From assembly GCF_004377485.1 (NCBI RefSeq), contig NZ_SNTY01000036.1, forward strand, positions 62,001 through 126,000: a DNA stretch of 64,000 nucleotides, written 5' to 3'. This stretch comes from Alkanindiges illinoisensis (GTDB lineage: Bacteria; Pseudomonadota; Gammaproteobacteria; Pseudomonadales; Moraxellaceae). Shown here one piece after another: positions 1-8,197 of the stretch (within the stretch, counting starts at the first letter, position 1; each line of letters opens with the position of its first letter). The translations under genes and the position numbers were made by a program. The notes beneath the pieces were generated by a model that saw only the letters and a list, made by a program, of their open reading frames with translations, did not search any database and had not been told where the DNA came from.

Positions 1-976
1 CCACCTGTCCAATTACTTCACCGGTGACAATACCATCTACCACATCCAGCTGGTTGGCATACACTTCATCAATGCCCAGCTTGCGCTGTAACATCTCAGC
101 AAAATACTGAAAACCACCTGATAAAATCGCTGTGCGATAGCCCAGTGCCTTAAGCGTGGCAATCAGCCGTTCGGTGCCTTCAGTGATGGTCAGGCGTGCA
201 GCAATTTTTTCCAGCACTTGGGTGTCCAGCCCTTTGAGCAGTGCCACCCGGGCGGCAAAACTTTGCTTAAAGTCCAGCTCACCGGACATCGCACGTTCGG
301 TAATTTCAGCAACCTGCGGGCCAACCCCTGCTTCCAGCGCCAGCTCATCAATGACTTCCTGCTCAATTAAGGTTGAATCCATGTCAAAGCACACCAGACG
401 GCGGTTGCGGCGATAGGCATTGTCTTCCTGTACCGCAATATCAATCGACAGGTTAGTGCTCAGTTTTAGGCAATCGGCACGTAGCGCCTGTGCATCCAGT
501 AGCTGGCCGCTTAAGCCAAATTCCACACAGGCCTTGCGATGTTGCTCAGTGTCACTGTCATCCATGCCCAGACGGCCAGACAGGCGGGTGACGGTTTCAA
601 TATTAAAGCCATGCTGCGAAATAATTTGCGTAACGGCCTGCAAATGTGCCGCGGTCAATTCACGTGATAGCACTGTCACAATGTATTTGGTTCTGCCGCC
701 TTCTTTAACCCAGTGCTGGTATTCCTCAAAACTAATGGGTTTAAAGTACAGGGTCAGGCCAATCTCATGCGCCAGCAGCAGCATATCTTTCATGGCGAGT
801 GCCGCCTGAGTGGGCTGATCACTGGCCACCACAATGCCTAGGGTGAGCTGATTGTGGATGACTGCCTGGCCAACATCTAAAATATCCAGTTGATGGGTGG
901 TCAACACCTGCATCATTCGGTTAAATTGATTGGGTTGATCAGGGCCTAAAAAAGAGATAAGAATTATTTCACGCAT
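1..976 (-). CDS. serB: Phosphoserine phosphatase SerB (C-terminus outside window)
   Basis: Removes the phosphate from O-phosphoserine, the last step of serine synthesis, in the cytoplasm. The reverse strand reads from an ATG at 976 (MREIILISFLGPDQ...) straight to the window edge, about 325 codons. The N-terminal ~190 residues look like an ACT-type regulatory region. The HAD phosphatase core follows, with motif I as CFDMDSTLIEQE (nucleophile first Asp) and motif II as ILSGGF. The GDGAND-type third motif should lie beyond base 1, so the gene is truncated by the window, not broken. It is divergent from the smp-like gene at 1064, the arrangement also known for serB and smp/ytjB in enterobacteria. 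Family identity is very secure. Confidence 0.95.
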   Translation of the reverse strand, partial: MREIILISFLGPDQPNQFNRMMQVLTTHQLDILDVGQAVIHNQLTLGIVVASDQPTQAALAMKDMLLLAHEIGLTLYFKPISFEEYQHWVKEGGRTKYIVTVLSRELTAAHLQAVTQIISQHGFNIETVTRLSGRLGMDDSDTEQHRKACVEFGLSGQLLDAQALRADCLKLSTNLSIDIAVQEDNAYRRNRRLVCFDMDSTLIEQEVIDELALEAGVGPQVAEITERAMSGELDFKQSFAARVALLKGLDTQVLEKIAARLTITEGTERLIATLKALGYRTAILSGGFQYFAEMLQRKLGIDEVYANQLDVVDGIVTGEVIGQV

Positions 977-1063
977 TAATCGTCTCAGGCTTGAGAAGCA
1001 AGTCGTGTAGAATCATAATCTATTTGTCATCTATTTGCCTGTTTACACATTAGGAACTTTCAC

Positions 1064-2389
1064 TTGAACGCGCCTCGCCAAGGGCTGTATGCCAGCCTGC
1101 TGATTATTAGTTTTGCCGTGCATGTCATCCTGATGGTGCATACAACCAACCACCAGCTGGGTCATACACGCGCCATTCAGGGTGATTTAATGACACGACA
1201 GCTGGCTGATGACAGCCTTGCCATGCTGGCACCAGTGGACACGGTGTCGCTGGCATTAATGGCCAATCGCTACACCAGCCGTCCTGATGTAGCATCCCTA
1301 AAAATCATGGCAGCAGATGGCCGGGTGCTCACCAGCAGTGGCAATGCGCCCACACGGTCAGGTGAGGTCTTTAAAAAGAAAGTCTTGCTGGATCAAAAAG
1401 CCATTGGGCAAATTGAACTCACGCTAATTCAGCCCAGCATTGGTGAAATGATCCGTACCCAGTGGCTGCCAATACTGCTGTCATTAATCACGCATCTGTT
1501 ACTGTGGCTATTATATCGCGTGGTGGCGCGTCCAACCCGGCGCGAATATCTGGCGACACTGGCACGTGAGCAGCAATTGCAGGAACAACTGCTGGCCTTG
1601 AAACTGCATGCGGAACAGGCGCAGAAAAATGCAGTGATGGCACGGGCAATGGCTAATCCTGCGGAAATCCCGAAACCTGTTCAAGCCAGTTCTAATAATG
1701 ATGGCTCAACGACAGAAACACAGGACAATGCCTTTATCCTGCGGATTGGTTTTGTTGACCCCAAGCAATTGCTGGGCACTTTAAGTCCTGGCCTGGCGCG
1801 TCCGTATTTTAGTTTGTGCCAGACCTTGCTGGAGCAGGCAATCCAGCAAAACCGCCAGCATTTTGAAGGACTGGATGGTCAATCCGGCAAGCCCGTAGAC
1901 TGCAAAATTGTGCAGCCATTTGGCGAAAGCGGCGCGATTGTGAGTGCATCAGGCAACCATCCGCAAAGTGCGCTGTTTTTGGCGCAATTGGCGCAGTTAT
2001 TTAATTTGCTTACCGAAGTGGTGTATCGCCGCCATCGTGACATTAAGCGCTTTGCCTTGCACACCCGCACGGCACTGGCCGAGCCGCAACACAACCAGCC
2101 TGCGCAGGCACTGGCACAAAGCCTGATTCATCAGGTTGATGCCAACCAGCTGGCAGTGCACTTAACCGATGATCAGGTGTTAAACCTGCAACAGTATTTC
2201 CAGCTATCCCCGTTTGATAGCCCAACCGATGCGCAAACCCGTGAAGCATTACTGGTCACGGCCATGAATGTTGAGGGAGCGCGGTTTGTCAGCAAGGCTC
2301 GTGAACGGATTCTGGCCGGAGACAAGCCCGCCAGTCGCCCAGCGGTACAGCAGCCCCAAACTGATGCCACCGCAGAACTGGAAGACTAA
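1064..2389 (+). CDS. Smp/YtjB (AhpA)-like inner-membrane protein
   Basis: A 441-residue protein of unknown biochemical role. The N-terminus has one hydrophobic segment (about residues 10-26), a stretch of ~100 residues that should be periplasmic, a second hydrophobic segment (about 133-152, ILLSLITHLLLWLLY), and then a charged, Gln-rich helical region and a long cytoplasmic domain. The start is a TTG at 1064 with AGGAA 7 bases upstream. The first internal ATG would remove most of the first membrane segment, so TTG is preferred. The two-membrane-segment layout and the divergent position next to serB match the Smp/YtjB/AhpA family. The C-terminal ~250 residues are longer than in the E. coli protein and I do not recognise them. 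A terminator follows at 2438. Confidence 0.75.
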   Translation: MNAPRQGLYASLLIISFAVHVILMVHTTNHQLGHTRAIQGDLMTRQLADDSLAMLAPVDTVSLALMANRYTSRPDVASLKIMAADGRVLTSSGNAPTRSGEVFKKKVLLDQKAIGQIELTLIQPSIGEMIRTQWLPILLSLITHLLLWLLYRVVARPTRREYLATLAREQQLQEQLLALKLHAEQAQKNAVMARAMANPAEIPKPVQASSNNDGSTTETQDNAFILRIGFVDPKQLLGTLSPGLARPYFSLCQTLLEQAIQQNRQHFEGLDGQSGKPVDCKIVQPFGESGAIVSASGNHPQSALFLAQLAQLFNLLTEVVYRRHRDIKRFALHTRTALAEPQHNQPAQALAQSLIHQVDANQLAVHLTDDQVLNLQQYFQLSPFDSPTDAQTREALLVTAMNVEGARFVSKARERILAGDKPASRPAVQQPQTDATAELED

Positions 2390-2437
2390 CGGATTAATTG
2401 CAATTGCCTAAAAGCAGGCTGCAATAACAATGAAATT

Positions 2438-2470
2438 AAAAAAGCCAGTTTTATGCAGACTGGCTTTTTT
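2438..2470. terminator. Bidirectional intrinsic terminator
   Basis: A perfect 12-bp stem (AAAAAAGCCAGT / ACTGGCTTTTTT) with a 9-base loop lies between two converging genes. The T-run on either strand lets it end both the smp-like gene and the GDT1-family gene. Confidence 0.9.
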
Positions 2471-2507
2471 AATGAATAGTCTGGGCATCACCAGACTAAA
2501 ACAGGCT

Positions 2508-3080
2508 TTAAGGTGATTTAAACAAAAATACACTGATGCCAATCAGCAGGAAAATCAGCGCGGCAATGCGGTGAATCAGGCTAATTGGCAAACGGCCAGC
2601 CAGCCGGTCACCAATAAAAACAGCTGGTGCATTGGCAATCATCATGCCTAGCGTTGTGCCTGCCAGTACCATGAGGATGCTGTCAAAACGTGCAGCCAGT
2701 GCCACAGTGGCAATCTGGGTTTTATCACCAATTTCAGCCAGAAAAAACAGCACAAAAGTGGCCCCAAATACGCCAAAGCGCTGCCAGCGACCAATACTGT
2801 CTTCTTCATCATCCAGTTTGTCGGGAATCAGCATCCAGCCGGCCATGGCAATAAAGGAAATGCCCAGAATCCAGCGCAATACTTCGGCATTTAAAAAATC
2901 GGCAAGCCATGCTCCCAAGGCTGCTGCCAGGGCATGGTTAAACAGGGTGGCCAGTAAAATGGCAATCAGAATCGGCAGCGGCTGGCGATAGCGGGCAGCA
3001 AGCAATAAAGCAAGGAGCTGGGTCTTGTCGCCCATTTCTGCAAGCGCGACAAGGCCGGTAGAAATCAGGAAAGCATCCAT
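2508..3080 (-). CDS. GDT1/TMEM165-family manganese exporter (UPF0016)
   Basis: A polytopic inner-membrane protein of 190 residues that should export Mn2+ (established for bacterial GDT1/MneA relatives). It shows the family's duplicated signature: E-M-G-D-K-T-Q near residue 16 and E-I-G-D-K-T-Q near residue 123, each starting a three-helix half. A GTG at 3101 is also in frame, but the ATG at 3080 has GGAA 7 bases upstream and begins just before the first helix, so I chose 3080. The long leader carries a yybP-ykoY riboswitch, which fits induction by high manganese. It converges on the smp-like gene at a shared terminator. Confidence 0.93.
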   Translation of the reverse strand: MDAFLISTGLVALAEMGDKTQLLALLLAARYRQPLPILIAILLATLFNHALAAALGAWLADFLNAEVLRWILGISFIAMAGWMLIPDKLDDEEDSIGRWQRFGVFGATFVLFFLAEIGDKTQIATVALAARFDSILMVLAGTTLGMMIANAPAVFIGDRLAGRLPISLIHRIAALIFLLIGISVFLFKSP

Positions 3081-3091
3081 AGTCAGGTTCC

Positions 3092-3188
3092 GGGCTGGCA
3101 CATTAAACCAGTGATTTTATCTTTTGCCAGCCCAGACGTGCCGCACCAGTCCAGAAGGATTGGACTAGCGTGAAACAAAGATAAAATC
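3092..3188 (-). promoter_or_regulatory. Expression platform of the Mn riboswitch: two competing stems
   Basis: On the minus strand, the bases just 3' of the aptamer (complement of 3177-3188, GATTTTATCTTT) pair perfectly over 12 bp with the complement of 3113-3124. A second perfect 9-bp stem pairs the complements of 3125-3133 and 3092-3100 (GGGCTGGCA / TGCCAGCCC), and its 3' arm ends next to the GGAA ribosome site. The right arm of the first stem falls in the loop of the second, so the two cannot easily coexist. A third small hairpin (AGTCCA / TGGACT) lies near 3148-3167. Control of translation initiation is inferred. Confidence 0.6.
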
Positions 3189-3376
3189 AAAGGTCTTGCC
3201 AGTCCTGCCAGATAATAACGGTACGATGCCTGAAGCAAACATCTGCATTATCCCAGCAGCAGGATTACAGCCGCCATGCCAGTTCAGCCCAGATCGGGTG
3301 GCTGTTAAGCAAGTATGTTGACGACTGCCAGTGTGAACCTTTACAAGGCTAACACTGCGGCTACTCCCCAGTGATG
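3185..3376 (-). promoter_or_regulatory. yybP-ykoY manganese riboswitch aptamer
   Basis: The minus-strand leader of the GDT1-family gene contains the hallmark aptamer pieces in order: GGGGAGTAGCC near 3371-3361, GTCAACATACTTG near 3323-3311, and GGCAAGACCTTTG near 3200-3188. A long variable arm separates the last two. This class binds Mn2+ and switches on manganese efflux genes (established knowledge), matching the gene downstream. An open reading frame across this stretch is a by-product of the RNA and I do not call it a gene. Confidence 0.9.
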
Positions 3377-3380
3377 GCTT

Positions 3381-3410
3381 ATTATAGAACAACCCAGACT
3401 GATAAAACAA
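3381..3410 (-). promoter_or_regulatory. Promoter of the riboswitch-GDT1 transcript
   Basis: On the minus strand, TTGTTT is followed after 18 bases by a perfect TATAAT. Transcription would start about 7 bases later, right at the 5' edge of the riboswitch aptamer, which supports the call. Confidence 0.7.
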
Positions 3411-3558
3411 ATCAAGATGCGCGGGAAAATGCAGTCAAAAGCCATAAGCGGTTTAAGCACTATCATAAAGTGCCTGTGTATTTTGCAGCATAAAGGCATT
3501 CAGACGCTGTGATGCTCAACAGTGCGTTAACATGAAAATAAGAATATGTCGACTAAAG

Positions 3559-3589
3559 TTGGGCAAAACAGCGAAAAAATCGGTAGAAT
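3559..3589 (+). promoter_or_regulatory. Possible promoter of ribBA
   Basis: TTGGGC and TAGAAT are separated by 19 bases, about 75 bases upstream of the ribBA start. The spacing is long, so this is tentative. I looked for an FMN riboswitch in 3411-3664 and saw none of its conserved blocks. Confidence 0.35.
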
Positions 3590-3664
3590 AGCCCGCCAAA
3601 CGTTTTTTTAATTCAGTGCAAGCCTTAACAATGCACCGGATAGTTTTTTATCAAGGTAAATTTC

Positions 3665-4771
3665 ATGCAGCTCAACAGCGTTGAAGAGCTAATTGCCGAC
3701 ATCCGTGCCGGTCGTATGGTCATTCTGATGGATGACGAAGACCGTGAGAATGAAGGTGACCTCATCATGGCCGCCAGCCATGTGCGCCCGGAAGACATTA
3801 ACTTTATGATCACGCATGCGCGCGGTCTGGTGTGTCTGACCTTAAGCAAGGAGCGTTGCAAGCAGCTGGATTTACCGCTGATGGTGGAGCGCAATGGCGC
3901 CCAGCATGGCACTAATTTTACTTTGTCCATTGAAGCCGCCGAAGGGATTTCTACGGGCATTTCGGCAGCGGAGCGGGCACGTACGGTGCAAGCCGCAGTT
4001 GCCCCATTGGCCAAGCCAACCGATATTGTCCAGCCGGGGCATATTTTCCCATTAATGGCGCAGCCGGGTGGCGTACTGCATCGGGCAGGCCATACCGAAG
4101 CAGGCTGTGATCTGGCGCGACTGGCGGGTCTTGAACCAGCCTCGGTCATTTGTGAAATCATCAAGGAAGATGGCGAAATGGCACGCCGTCCTGATCTTGA
4201 AGTATTTGCACAAAAACATGGCATCAAGATTGGCACCATTGCTGATCTGATTCATTACCGCATGACCAATGAGCAAACCATTGAGTGCCTGGATGAGCAG
4301 CAACTGGATACCGAATATGGCCAGTTCCGTCTGCGCCGCTACCGCGAATTAGGCAGTCCTGACATTCATGTCGCACTCATTAAAGGCAACCCGGCGGAAG
4401 GCGTGAGCACTGTGCGTGTGCATGGCTTTAATCCGGTGCGTGATTTACTGCATGTACAGCAGGAGACATCTGGCTGGCATCTTGACAGCATTTTAAAAAC
4501 CATTGCTGCCAGTGAGCGTGGTGTGCTGGTATGGATTGGCCAGCCAGTACTAGAAGATTTGGGTACAGCACTGGCGAATATTGCTAAGCAGGATGGCAAA
4601 CCTTCTTCCAAGGCCTTGTCGCAGCAGTACCGCACCATTGGTGTGGGTGCACAGATTTTGCGTGATGTGGGGGTGCAACAGATGCGCCTGCTCAGTTCGC
4701 CACTGCGCTTTAATGCCCTGTCCGGTTTTGATCTGGAAGTGGTGGAGTATTTGGCACCTGAGCGAGGATAA
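3665..4771 (+). CDS. ribBA: 3,4-dihydroxy-2-butanone 4-phosphate synthase with degenerate RibA-like half
   Basis: Converts ribulose 5-phosphate to the four-carbon precursor of riboflavin in the cytoplasm. Residues 1-200 are a complete RibB domain: the acidic metal site [10 protein letters not shown] near residue 24, and H-T-E-A-G-C-D near residue 142. Residues ~205-365 align with GTP cyclohydrolase II, but where active enzymes have VRVHSE followed by the zinc cysteines this protein has [13 protein letters not shown], with no C-x10-C-x-C. That half is therefore probably not a cyclohydrolase, as also seen in Acinetobacter-type proteins, and a separate ribA elsewhere is expected. AAGG lies 8 bases before the ATG. 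The stop codon lies inside the first copy of a 62-bp tandem repeat. Confidence 0.92.
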   Translation: MQLNSVEELIADIRAGRMVILMDDEDRENEGDLIMAASHVRPEDINFMITHARGLVCLTLSKERCKQLDLPLMVERNGAQHGTNFTLSIEAAEGISTGISAAERARTVQAAVAPLAKPTDIVQPGHIFPLMAQPGGVLHRAGHTEAGCDLARLAGLEPASVICEIIKEDGEMARRPDLEVFAQKHGIKIGTIADLIHYRMTNEQTIECLDEQQLDTEYGQFRLRRYRELGSPDIHVALIKGNPAEGVSTVRVHGFNPVRDLLHVQQETSGWHLDSILKTIAASERGVLVWIGQPVLEDLGTALANIAKQDGKPSSKALSQQYRTIGVGAQILRDVGVQQMRLLSSPLRFNALSGFDLEVVEYLAPERG

Positions 4772-4927
4772 GCAGCGATTGATAATCGCTGCCCGAGCGC
4801 AAGGCGAAGGCTATGGCTGAGTAAAGAGGATAAGCAGCGATTGATAATCGCTGCCCGAGCGCAAGGCGAAGGCTATGGCTGAGCAAAGAGGATAAGCAGC
4901 GATTGATAATCGCTGCCCGAGCGCAAG
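4764..4927 (+). repeat. Three tandem copies of a 62-bp palindrome-bearing repeat
   Basis: Nearly identical units start at 4764, 4826 and 4888; the third is cut off after about 40 bases. Each contains the perfect inverted repeat GCAGCGATT-gat-AATCGCTGC. The first two differ by about one base (GAGTAAAG versus GAGCAAAG), so duplication is recent. The ribBA stop codon (4769-4771) is inside copy one. It is not a CRISPR array, because nothing varies between copies. It could be a REP/BIME-like dispersed element. Confidence 0.9.
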
Positions 4928-5265
4928 AGATGAGTCACACTGTGACGTAAGTATGATTTTCTGTGTGGATAAAGCGGAGGCACTGCACCTTGCGACCTGT
5001 CTATCTCATAGGCTGCAAGCGATGAGACCTTGCGGAATATATTCCTCATTCGCAAGTGTGGTTTTCTATCAGGCTAAAGCCCTGTCTTAAGCGCAATGCA
5101 GGGGTTCAGCATTAAGTACCGTGAAGTCTTGCTTCACCAGCATGCAGAGATAAATCATCTTGTTTCATAACTTTACTTTCTATGTGCTTAAAGCGTGGAA
5201 AGTAAAGGCAGCTTGATCAGGCATTTACATTATTAACTGGTTATTAATTAATTTTGAGGTTAAAC
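4928..5265. other. Non-coding, palindrome-rich spacer between ribBA and ribH
   Basis: I see no gene here. It holds several inverted repeats: GTCACA/TGTGAC near 4933-4945; CTTGCG...CGCAAG (5029-5034 with 5051-5056) around the 12-bp palindrome GGAATATATTCC (5034-5045); GTGAAG-tcttg-CTTCAC (5121-5137); and CTTTACTTTC/GAAAGTAAAG (5171-5180 with 5198-5207). None is followed by a clean T-run. The AT-rich end should hold the ribH promoter, which I cannot place with confidence. Confidence 0.7.
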
Positions 5266-5736
5266 ATGAGCATTCGTACTGTTGAAGGTCAATTGCATCA
5301 GGGTGGTGAAGACCGTTATGCCATTCTGGTGGGCCGTTTTAACAGCTTTGTGGTCGAGCATTTGCTGGACGGCGCTGTAGATACGTTAAAACGACACGGC
5401 GTGAATGAAGCCAATATTACGATTGTGCGTGCACCTGGTGCCTGGGAATTGCCTGTTGTGGCCAAAAAACTGGCTGCCAGTGGCCAGTATGATGCCATTA
5501 TTGCTTTGGGTGCAGTCATTCGAGGCAGCACTCCGCATTTTGATTTTGTGGCGGGTGAGTGTGCCAAGGGTCTGGGCGTGGTCGGTCTGGAATACAGCCT
5601 GCCCGTCATTAACGGTGTACTGACCACTGACAGCATTGAACAGGCGATTGAACGCTCAGGGACCAAAGCCGGTAACAAGGGCAGTGAAGCCGCAGTTACT
5701 GCCATTGAAATGGTTAATTTACTCAAGGCGATTTAA
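5266..5736 (+). CDS. ribH: 6,7-dimethyl-8-ribityllumazine synthase
   Basis: Condenses the RibB product with the pyrimidine intermediate to give lumazine, the penultimate step of riboflavin synthesis; it forms a large cytoplasmic shell. The 156-residue product has the expected R-F-N-S near residue 25, A-P-G-A-W-E-L-P near 57, the [12 protein letters not shown] loop near 83, and V-L-T-T-D-S near 119. An upstream in-frame TTG (5254) is possible, but the ATG at 5266 has GAGG 6 bases upstream and gives the usual length. nusB starts 5 bases after the stop, so the two are cotranscribed, as is common for this pair. Confidence 0.97.
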   Translation: MSIRTVEGQLHQGGEDRYAILVGRFNSFVVEHLLDGAVDTLKRHGVNEANITIVRAPGAWELPVVAKKLAASGQYDAIIALGAVIRGSTPHFDFVAGECAKGLGVVGLEYSLPVINGVLTTDSIEQAIERSGTKAGNKGSEAAVTAIEMVNLLKAI

Positions 5737-5740
5737 TGAC

Positions 5741-6199
5741 ATGAGTGAGCAGCAAGACAGCTTTAAGTATCCCACCACATTTGCTGCCAAACGCAAGGCA
5801 CGTCGTTTTGCCTTGCAGGGCTTGTATGAATGGCAAATGACCCATAACCCGGTACATGAAATTGAAGCGCGTACCCGTGCTGAAAATGCCATGCACAAGG
5901 TTGATATTGGCTATTACCACCAGTTGCTAACGCAGGTGATCCAGCATACTACAGCACTGGATGAGCTGATTAAGCCATTGATTGATCGTGACTTAAGTGC
6001 ATTAGATGGTGTGGAACTGGCCGCCTTGCGTCTGGGTGCGTTTGAGTTGCGTGACCGGCTTGAAGTGCCTTACCGGGTGGTCATTGATGAAGCCATTGAG
6101 CTGGCCAAGCATTTTGGTGCAACGGATAGTCACAAGTACGTGAATGGGGTACTGGATCGGCTCGCCCAGCAATTACGGGCTGCCGAGAAAAACCAGTAA
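5741..6199 (+). CDS. nusB: Transcription antitermination factor NusB
   Basis: A small all-helical RNA-binding protein that, with NusE (ribosomal protein S10), binds boxA RNA and supports rRNA antitermination. The 152-residue product starts at the ATG at 5741, just past the ribH stop. It has the basic start [16 protein letters not shown] and the C-terminal helices [13 protein letters not shown] and Y-V-N-G-V-L-D-R, typical of the family. It sits in a ribH-nusB transcript. Confidence 0.97.
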   Translation: MSEQQDSFKYPTTFAAKRKARRFALQGLYEWQMTHNPVHEIEARTRAENAMHKVDIGYYHQLLTQVIQHTTALDELIKPLIDRDLSALDGVELAALRLGAFELRDRLEVPYRVVIDEAIELAKHFGATDSHKYVNGVLDRLAQQLRAAEKNQ

Positions 6200-6207
6200 A
6201 GGAAAGC

Positions 6208-6582
6208 ATGATTTTGAGGCAGGATATGGGCAAACTTTCTCTTGAACCGTTAAGCAAAATCGACGGTTTTGTTGCGGCAGCCATGGTGGATTGCACCAGT
6301 GGTTTGACATTGTCCACGTTGGGTGGCGGTATTGACCTTGAGCTGGCAGCCGCTGGCAATACCGAGGTGGTACTGGCCAAGCGTAAGGTGGCTGAAAACT
6401 TGCAACTGGATGATAATATTGAAGATATCCTGATTAGCCTAAGCAAGCAGTATCACCTGATCCGGCCACTGGAACGCAATCAGCAACTGTTCTTGTATCT
6501 GGTACTGGACCGGGCCAAGTCTAATCTGGCCATGGCACGTCACGAGTTACGTATTTTCGAAAGAGAGCTTGAGTTCGCCTGA
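6208..6582 (+). CDS. Roadblock/LC7-like small protein
   Basis: 124 residues with no signal peptide, so cytoplasmic. The alpha/beta pattern (IDGFVAAAMVDCTSGLTL, then a Gly-rich turn, a helix and VLDRAKSNLAMARHEL) resembles Roadblock/LC7 dimerisation modules, which in bacteria often partner small GTPases. No GTPase gene is nearby, so its function is unknown. Two starts are plausible: the ATG at 6208 with AGGA 5 bases upstream, and the ATG at 6226 with GAGG 6 bases upstream. It follows nusB by 8 bases, so it probably belongs to the ribH-nusB transcript, which ends at the terminator at 6594. Confidence 0.7.
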   Translation: MILRQDMGKLSLEPLSKIDGFVAAAMVDCTSGLTLSTLGGGIDLELAAAGNTEVVLAKRKVAENLQLDDNIEDILISLSKQYHLIRPLERNQQLFLYLVLDRAKSNLAMARHELRIFERELEFA

Positions 6583-6593
6583 GTGCATTCACT

Positions 6594-6625
6594 AAAACCG
6601 TCAGCTTAGCCTTGGCGGTTTTTTT
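6594..6625 (+). terminator. Intrinsic terminator after the ribH-nusB-roadblock genes
   Basis: A 10-bp stem with one G-U pair (AAAACCGTCA / TGGCGGTTTT), a 9-base loop and a run of seven T. Confidence 0.88.
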
Positions 6626-6693
6626 ATGGAAAAACAGGTTGTGCCAGTAAAACAGGTTATGCCAATGTTGCTGCTGAAATTTATGTTCTGCCC

Positions 6694-7635
6694 ATGAATG
6701 AATTTGCGTTAATCCAGCAGTATTTTAAGCACACTGCTTTAGCCGCATCAAATGACCCGGCCAGTAGTGTGGTGCTGGGCATTGGCGATGATGCCGCCCT
6801 TATCCAGCCGCCTGCTGGCCAGCAACTGGTCATTACCAGTGATACGCTGGTCGCGGGTCGCCATTTCCCAGTTGACACGGTTGCTCATGCCATTGGCTGG
6901 AAGGCAGCAGCGGTTAATTTGTCAGATATTGCAGCCATGGGCGCCCGACCATTTGCTGTACTGATGGCCATTAGTTTGCCTGAGGTTGATCAGGACTGGC
7001 TGGCACAGTTTAGCCATGGTTTTTTTGCCTGTTGCGCACCTGAACAAGTACAGTTAATCGGTGGAGATACGACTCAAAGCAGCGTGTTAAGCATGACGGT
7101 GACGGCCTTGGGCTGGGTAGAGCCGGGGAAGGCGATACGGCGTGATGGGGCAAAGCCCGGTGATTTGATTGTGGTATCCAATACGCTGGGCGATGCAGCC
7201 TATGCGCTTCAGCATCCCGGCAGTGAGTTGCAGGAACGCCTGGATTATCCACAGCCGCGTAACCTGCTGGGCATGGCATTAAATGGCTATGCCCATAGCA
7301 TGCTGGATATTTCGGATGGACTGGCACAGGATTTGGGGCATATCTTAACGGCTAGCCGGGTGGGCGCAGCTCTGCATTTGGAGCAGTTGCCATTGTCAGC
7401 TACGTTACAGCAATTGCCGCGTGAACAGGCATGGCAACTGGCATTGACTGGCGGTGATGATTATGAACTGTGTTTTACAATAGCACCTGAACGCTTTAAA
7501 CAGTTTTGTCAGCACTATGCCGGACAGTTTCAGTTACAGGTTATAGGCCAGATCATAGCTAGCCCAGGTTTGACCTTATGGTATCAGCAACAACCCTATA
7601 CAATGAATTTGCAAGGATATCAGCATTTTGACTAA
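6694..7635 (+). CDS. thiL: Thiamine-monophosphate kinase
   Basis: Phosphorylates thiamine monophosphate to thiamine diphosphate with ATP, the last step of cofactor synthesis. The 313-residue product has the ordered family motifs: G-I-G-D-D-A-A near residue 28, S-D-T-L-V-A-G-R-H-F near 48, N-L-S-D-I-A-A-M-G-A near 71, G-G-D-T-T near 118, L-D-I-S-D-G-L-A-Q-D-L near 204, and G-G-D-D-Y-E-L near 253. Its last 8 bases overlap the start of pgpA, indicating translational coupling. The nusB-thiL-pgpA order is common in gammaproteobacteria. Confidence 0.97.
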   Translation: MNEFALIQQYFKHTALAASNDPASSVVLGIGDDAALIQPPAGQQLVITSDTLVAGRHFPVDTVAHAIGWKAAAVNLSDIAAMGARPFAVLMAISLPEVDQDWLAQFSHGFFACCAPEQVQLIGGDTTQSSVLSMTVTALGWVEPGKAIRRDGAKPGDLIVVSNTLGDAAYALQHPGSELQERLDYPQPRNLLGMALNGYAHSMLDISDGLAQDLGHILTASRVGAALHLEQLPLSATLQQLPREQAWQLALTGGDDYELCFTIAPERFKQFCQHYAGQFQLQVIGQIIASPGLTLWYQQQPYTMNLQGYQHFD

Positions 7636-8161
7636 ACAGCCTGCGCAGAAAATTACCGTGAATTTTTATCAGCTTTCGTTGCTGGACAAGATTTTATACA
7701 GTCTGGGCGTGGGCTTTGGCTCTGGCTTGTCTCCCAAAGCACCGGGTACAGTGGCTTCATTTGTGGTGCTGTTTCTGGCCCCACTATGGCTGTGGCTTGG
7801 TATTAGTGCAACCATTATTAGCATTGTATTAATGACGGTACTAGGCGTGTGGATTTGTGACCGTACCGCTGACATTATGCAGGTGCATGATGATGCACGC
7901 ATTGTCTGGGATGAATTTGCCGGGCAAAGCATTGTATTGCTGCCGCTGATGGTATTTAACCAGATGCACTGGCTGGGAATTCTGCTGGCGTTTGGCTTGT
8001 TTCGCCTGTTTGATATCTGGAAGCCGTGGCCAATCCGTTATGCCGACCATCAGCTCACTGGCGGTTTTGGCATTATGGTTGACGATATTTTGGCAGGAAT
8101 CATTGCGGCTGCGGTATTATACGCCGGATTAGTTGTGGCTACAGCTTATGGCGCAATTTAA
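7628..8161 (+). CDS. pgpA: Phosphatidylglycerophosphatase A
   Basis: Inner-membrane enzyme that dephosphorylates phosphatidylglycerophosphate to phosphatidylglycerol. The 177-residue product has the family's G-S-G-L-S-P-K-A-P-G-T-V loop near residue 32, the acidic D-D-A-R-I-V-W-D-E-F-A-G-Q near 89, F-D-I-W-K-P-W-P-I near 128, and G-G-F-G-I-M-V-D-D-I near 143, with hydrophobic helices between. Translation starts at a TTG at 7628 that overlaps the thiL end; no suitable ATG precedes the conserved loop. AAGGA lies about 11 bases upstream. Confidence 0.95.
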   Translation: MTKQPAQKITVNFYQLSLLDKILYSLGVGFGSGLSPKAPGTVASFVVLFLAPLWLWLGISATIISIVLMTVLGVWICDRTADIMQVHDDARIVWDEFAGQSIVLLPLMVFNQMHWLGILLAFGLFRLFDIWKPWPIRYADHQLTGGFGIMVDDILAGIIAAAVLYAGLVVATAYGAI

Positions 8162-8197
8162 CGATTTGGGATTAAAAGGTTTAGGGTTTAAACAACA

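Noticed and set aside
3165-3410. Open frame of 81 codons upstream of the GDT1-family gene
   Set aside because: It lies wholly inside the manganese riboswitch leader, whose conserved RNA blocks explain the sequence; no ribosome site or protein-like composition.
3411-3664. Possible FMN riboswitch before ribBA
   Set aside because: The conserved RFN-element blocks are absent; only a weak promoter is visible.
4764-4927. CRISPR array
   Set aside because: The whole 62-bp unit is repeated with no variable spacers and no cas genes are near.
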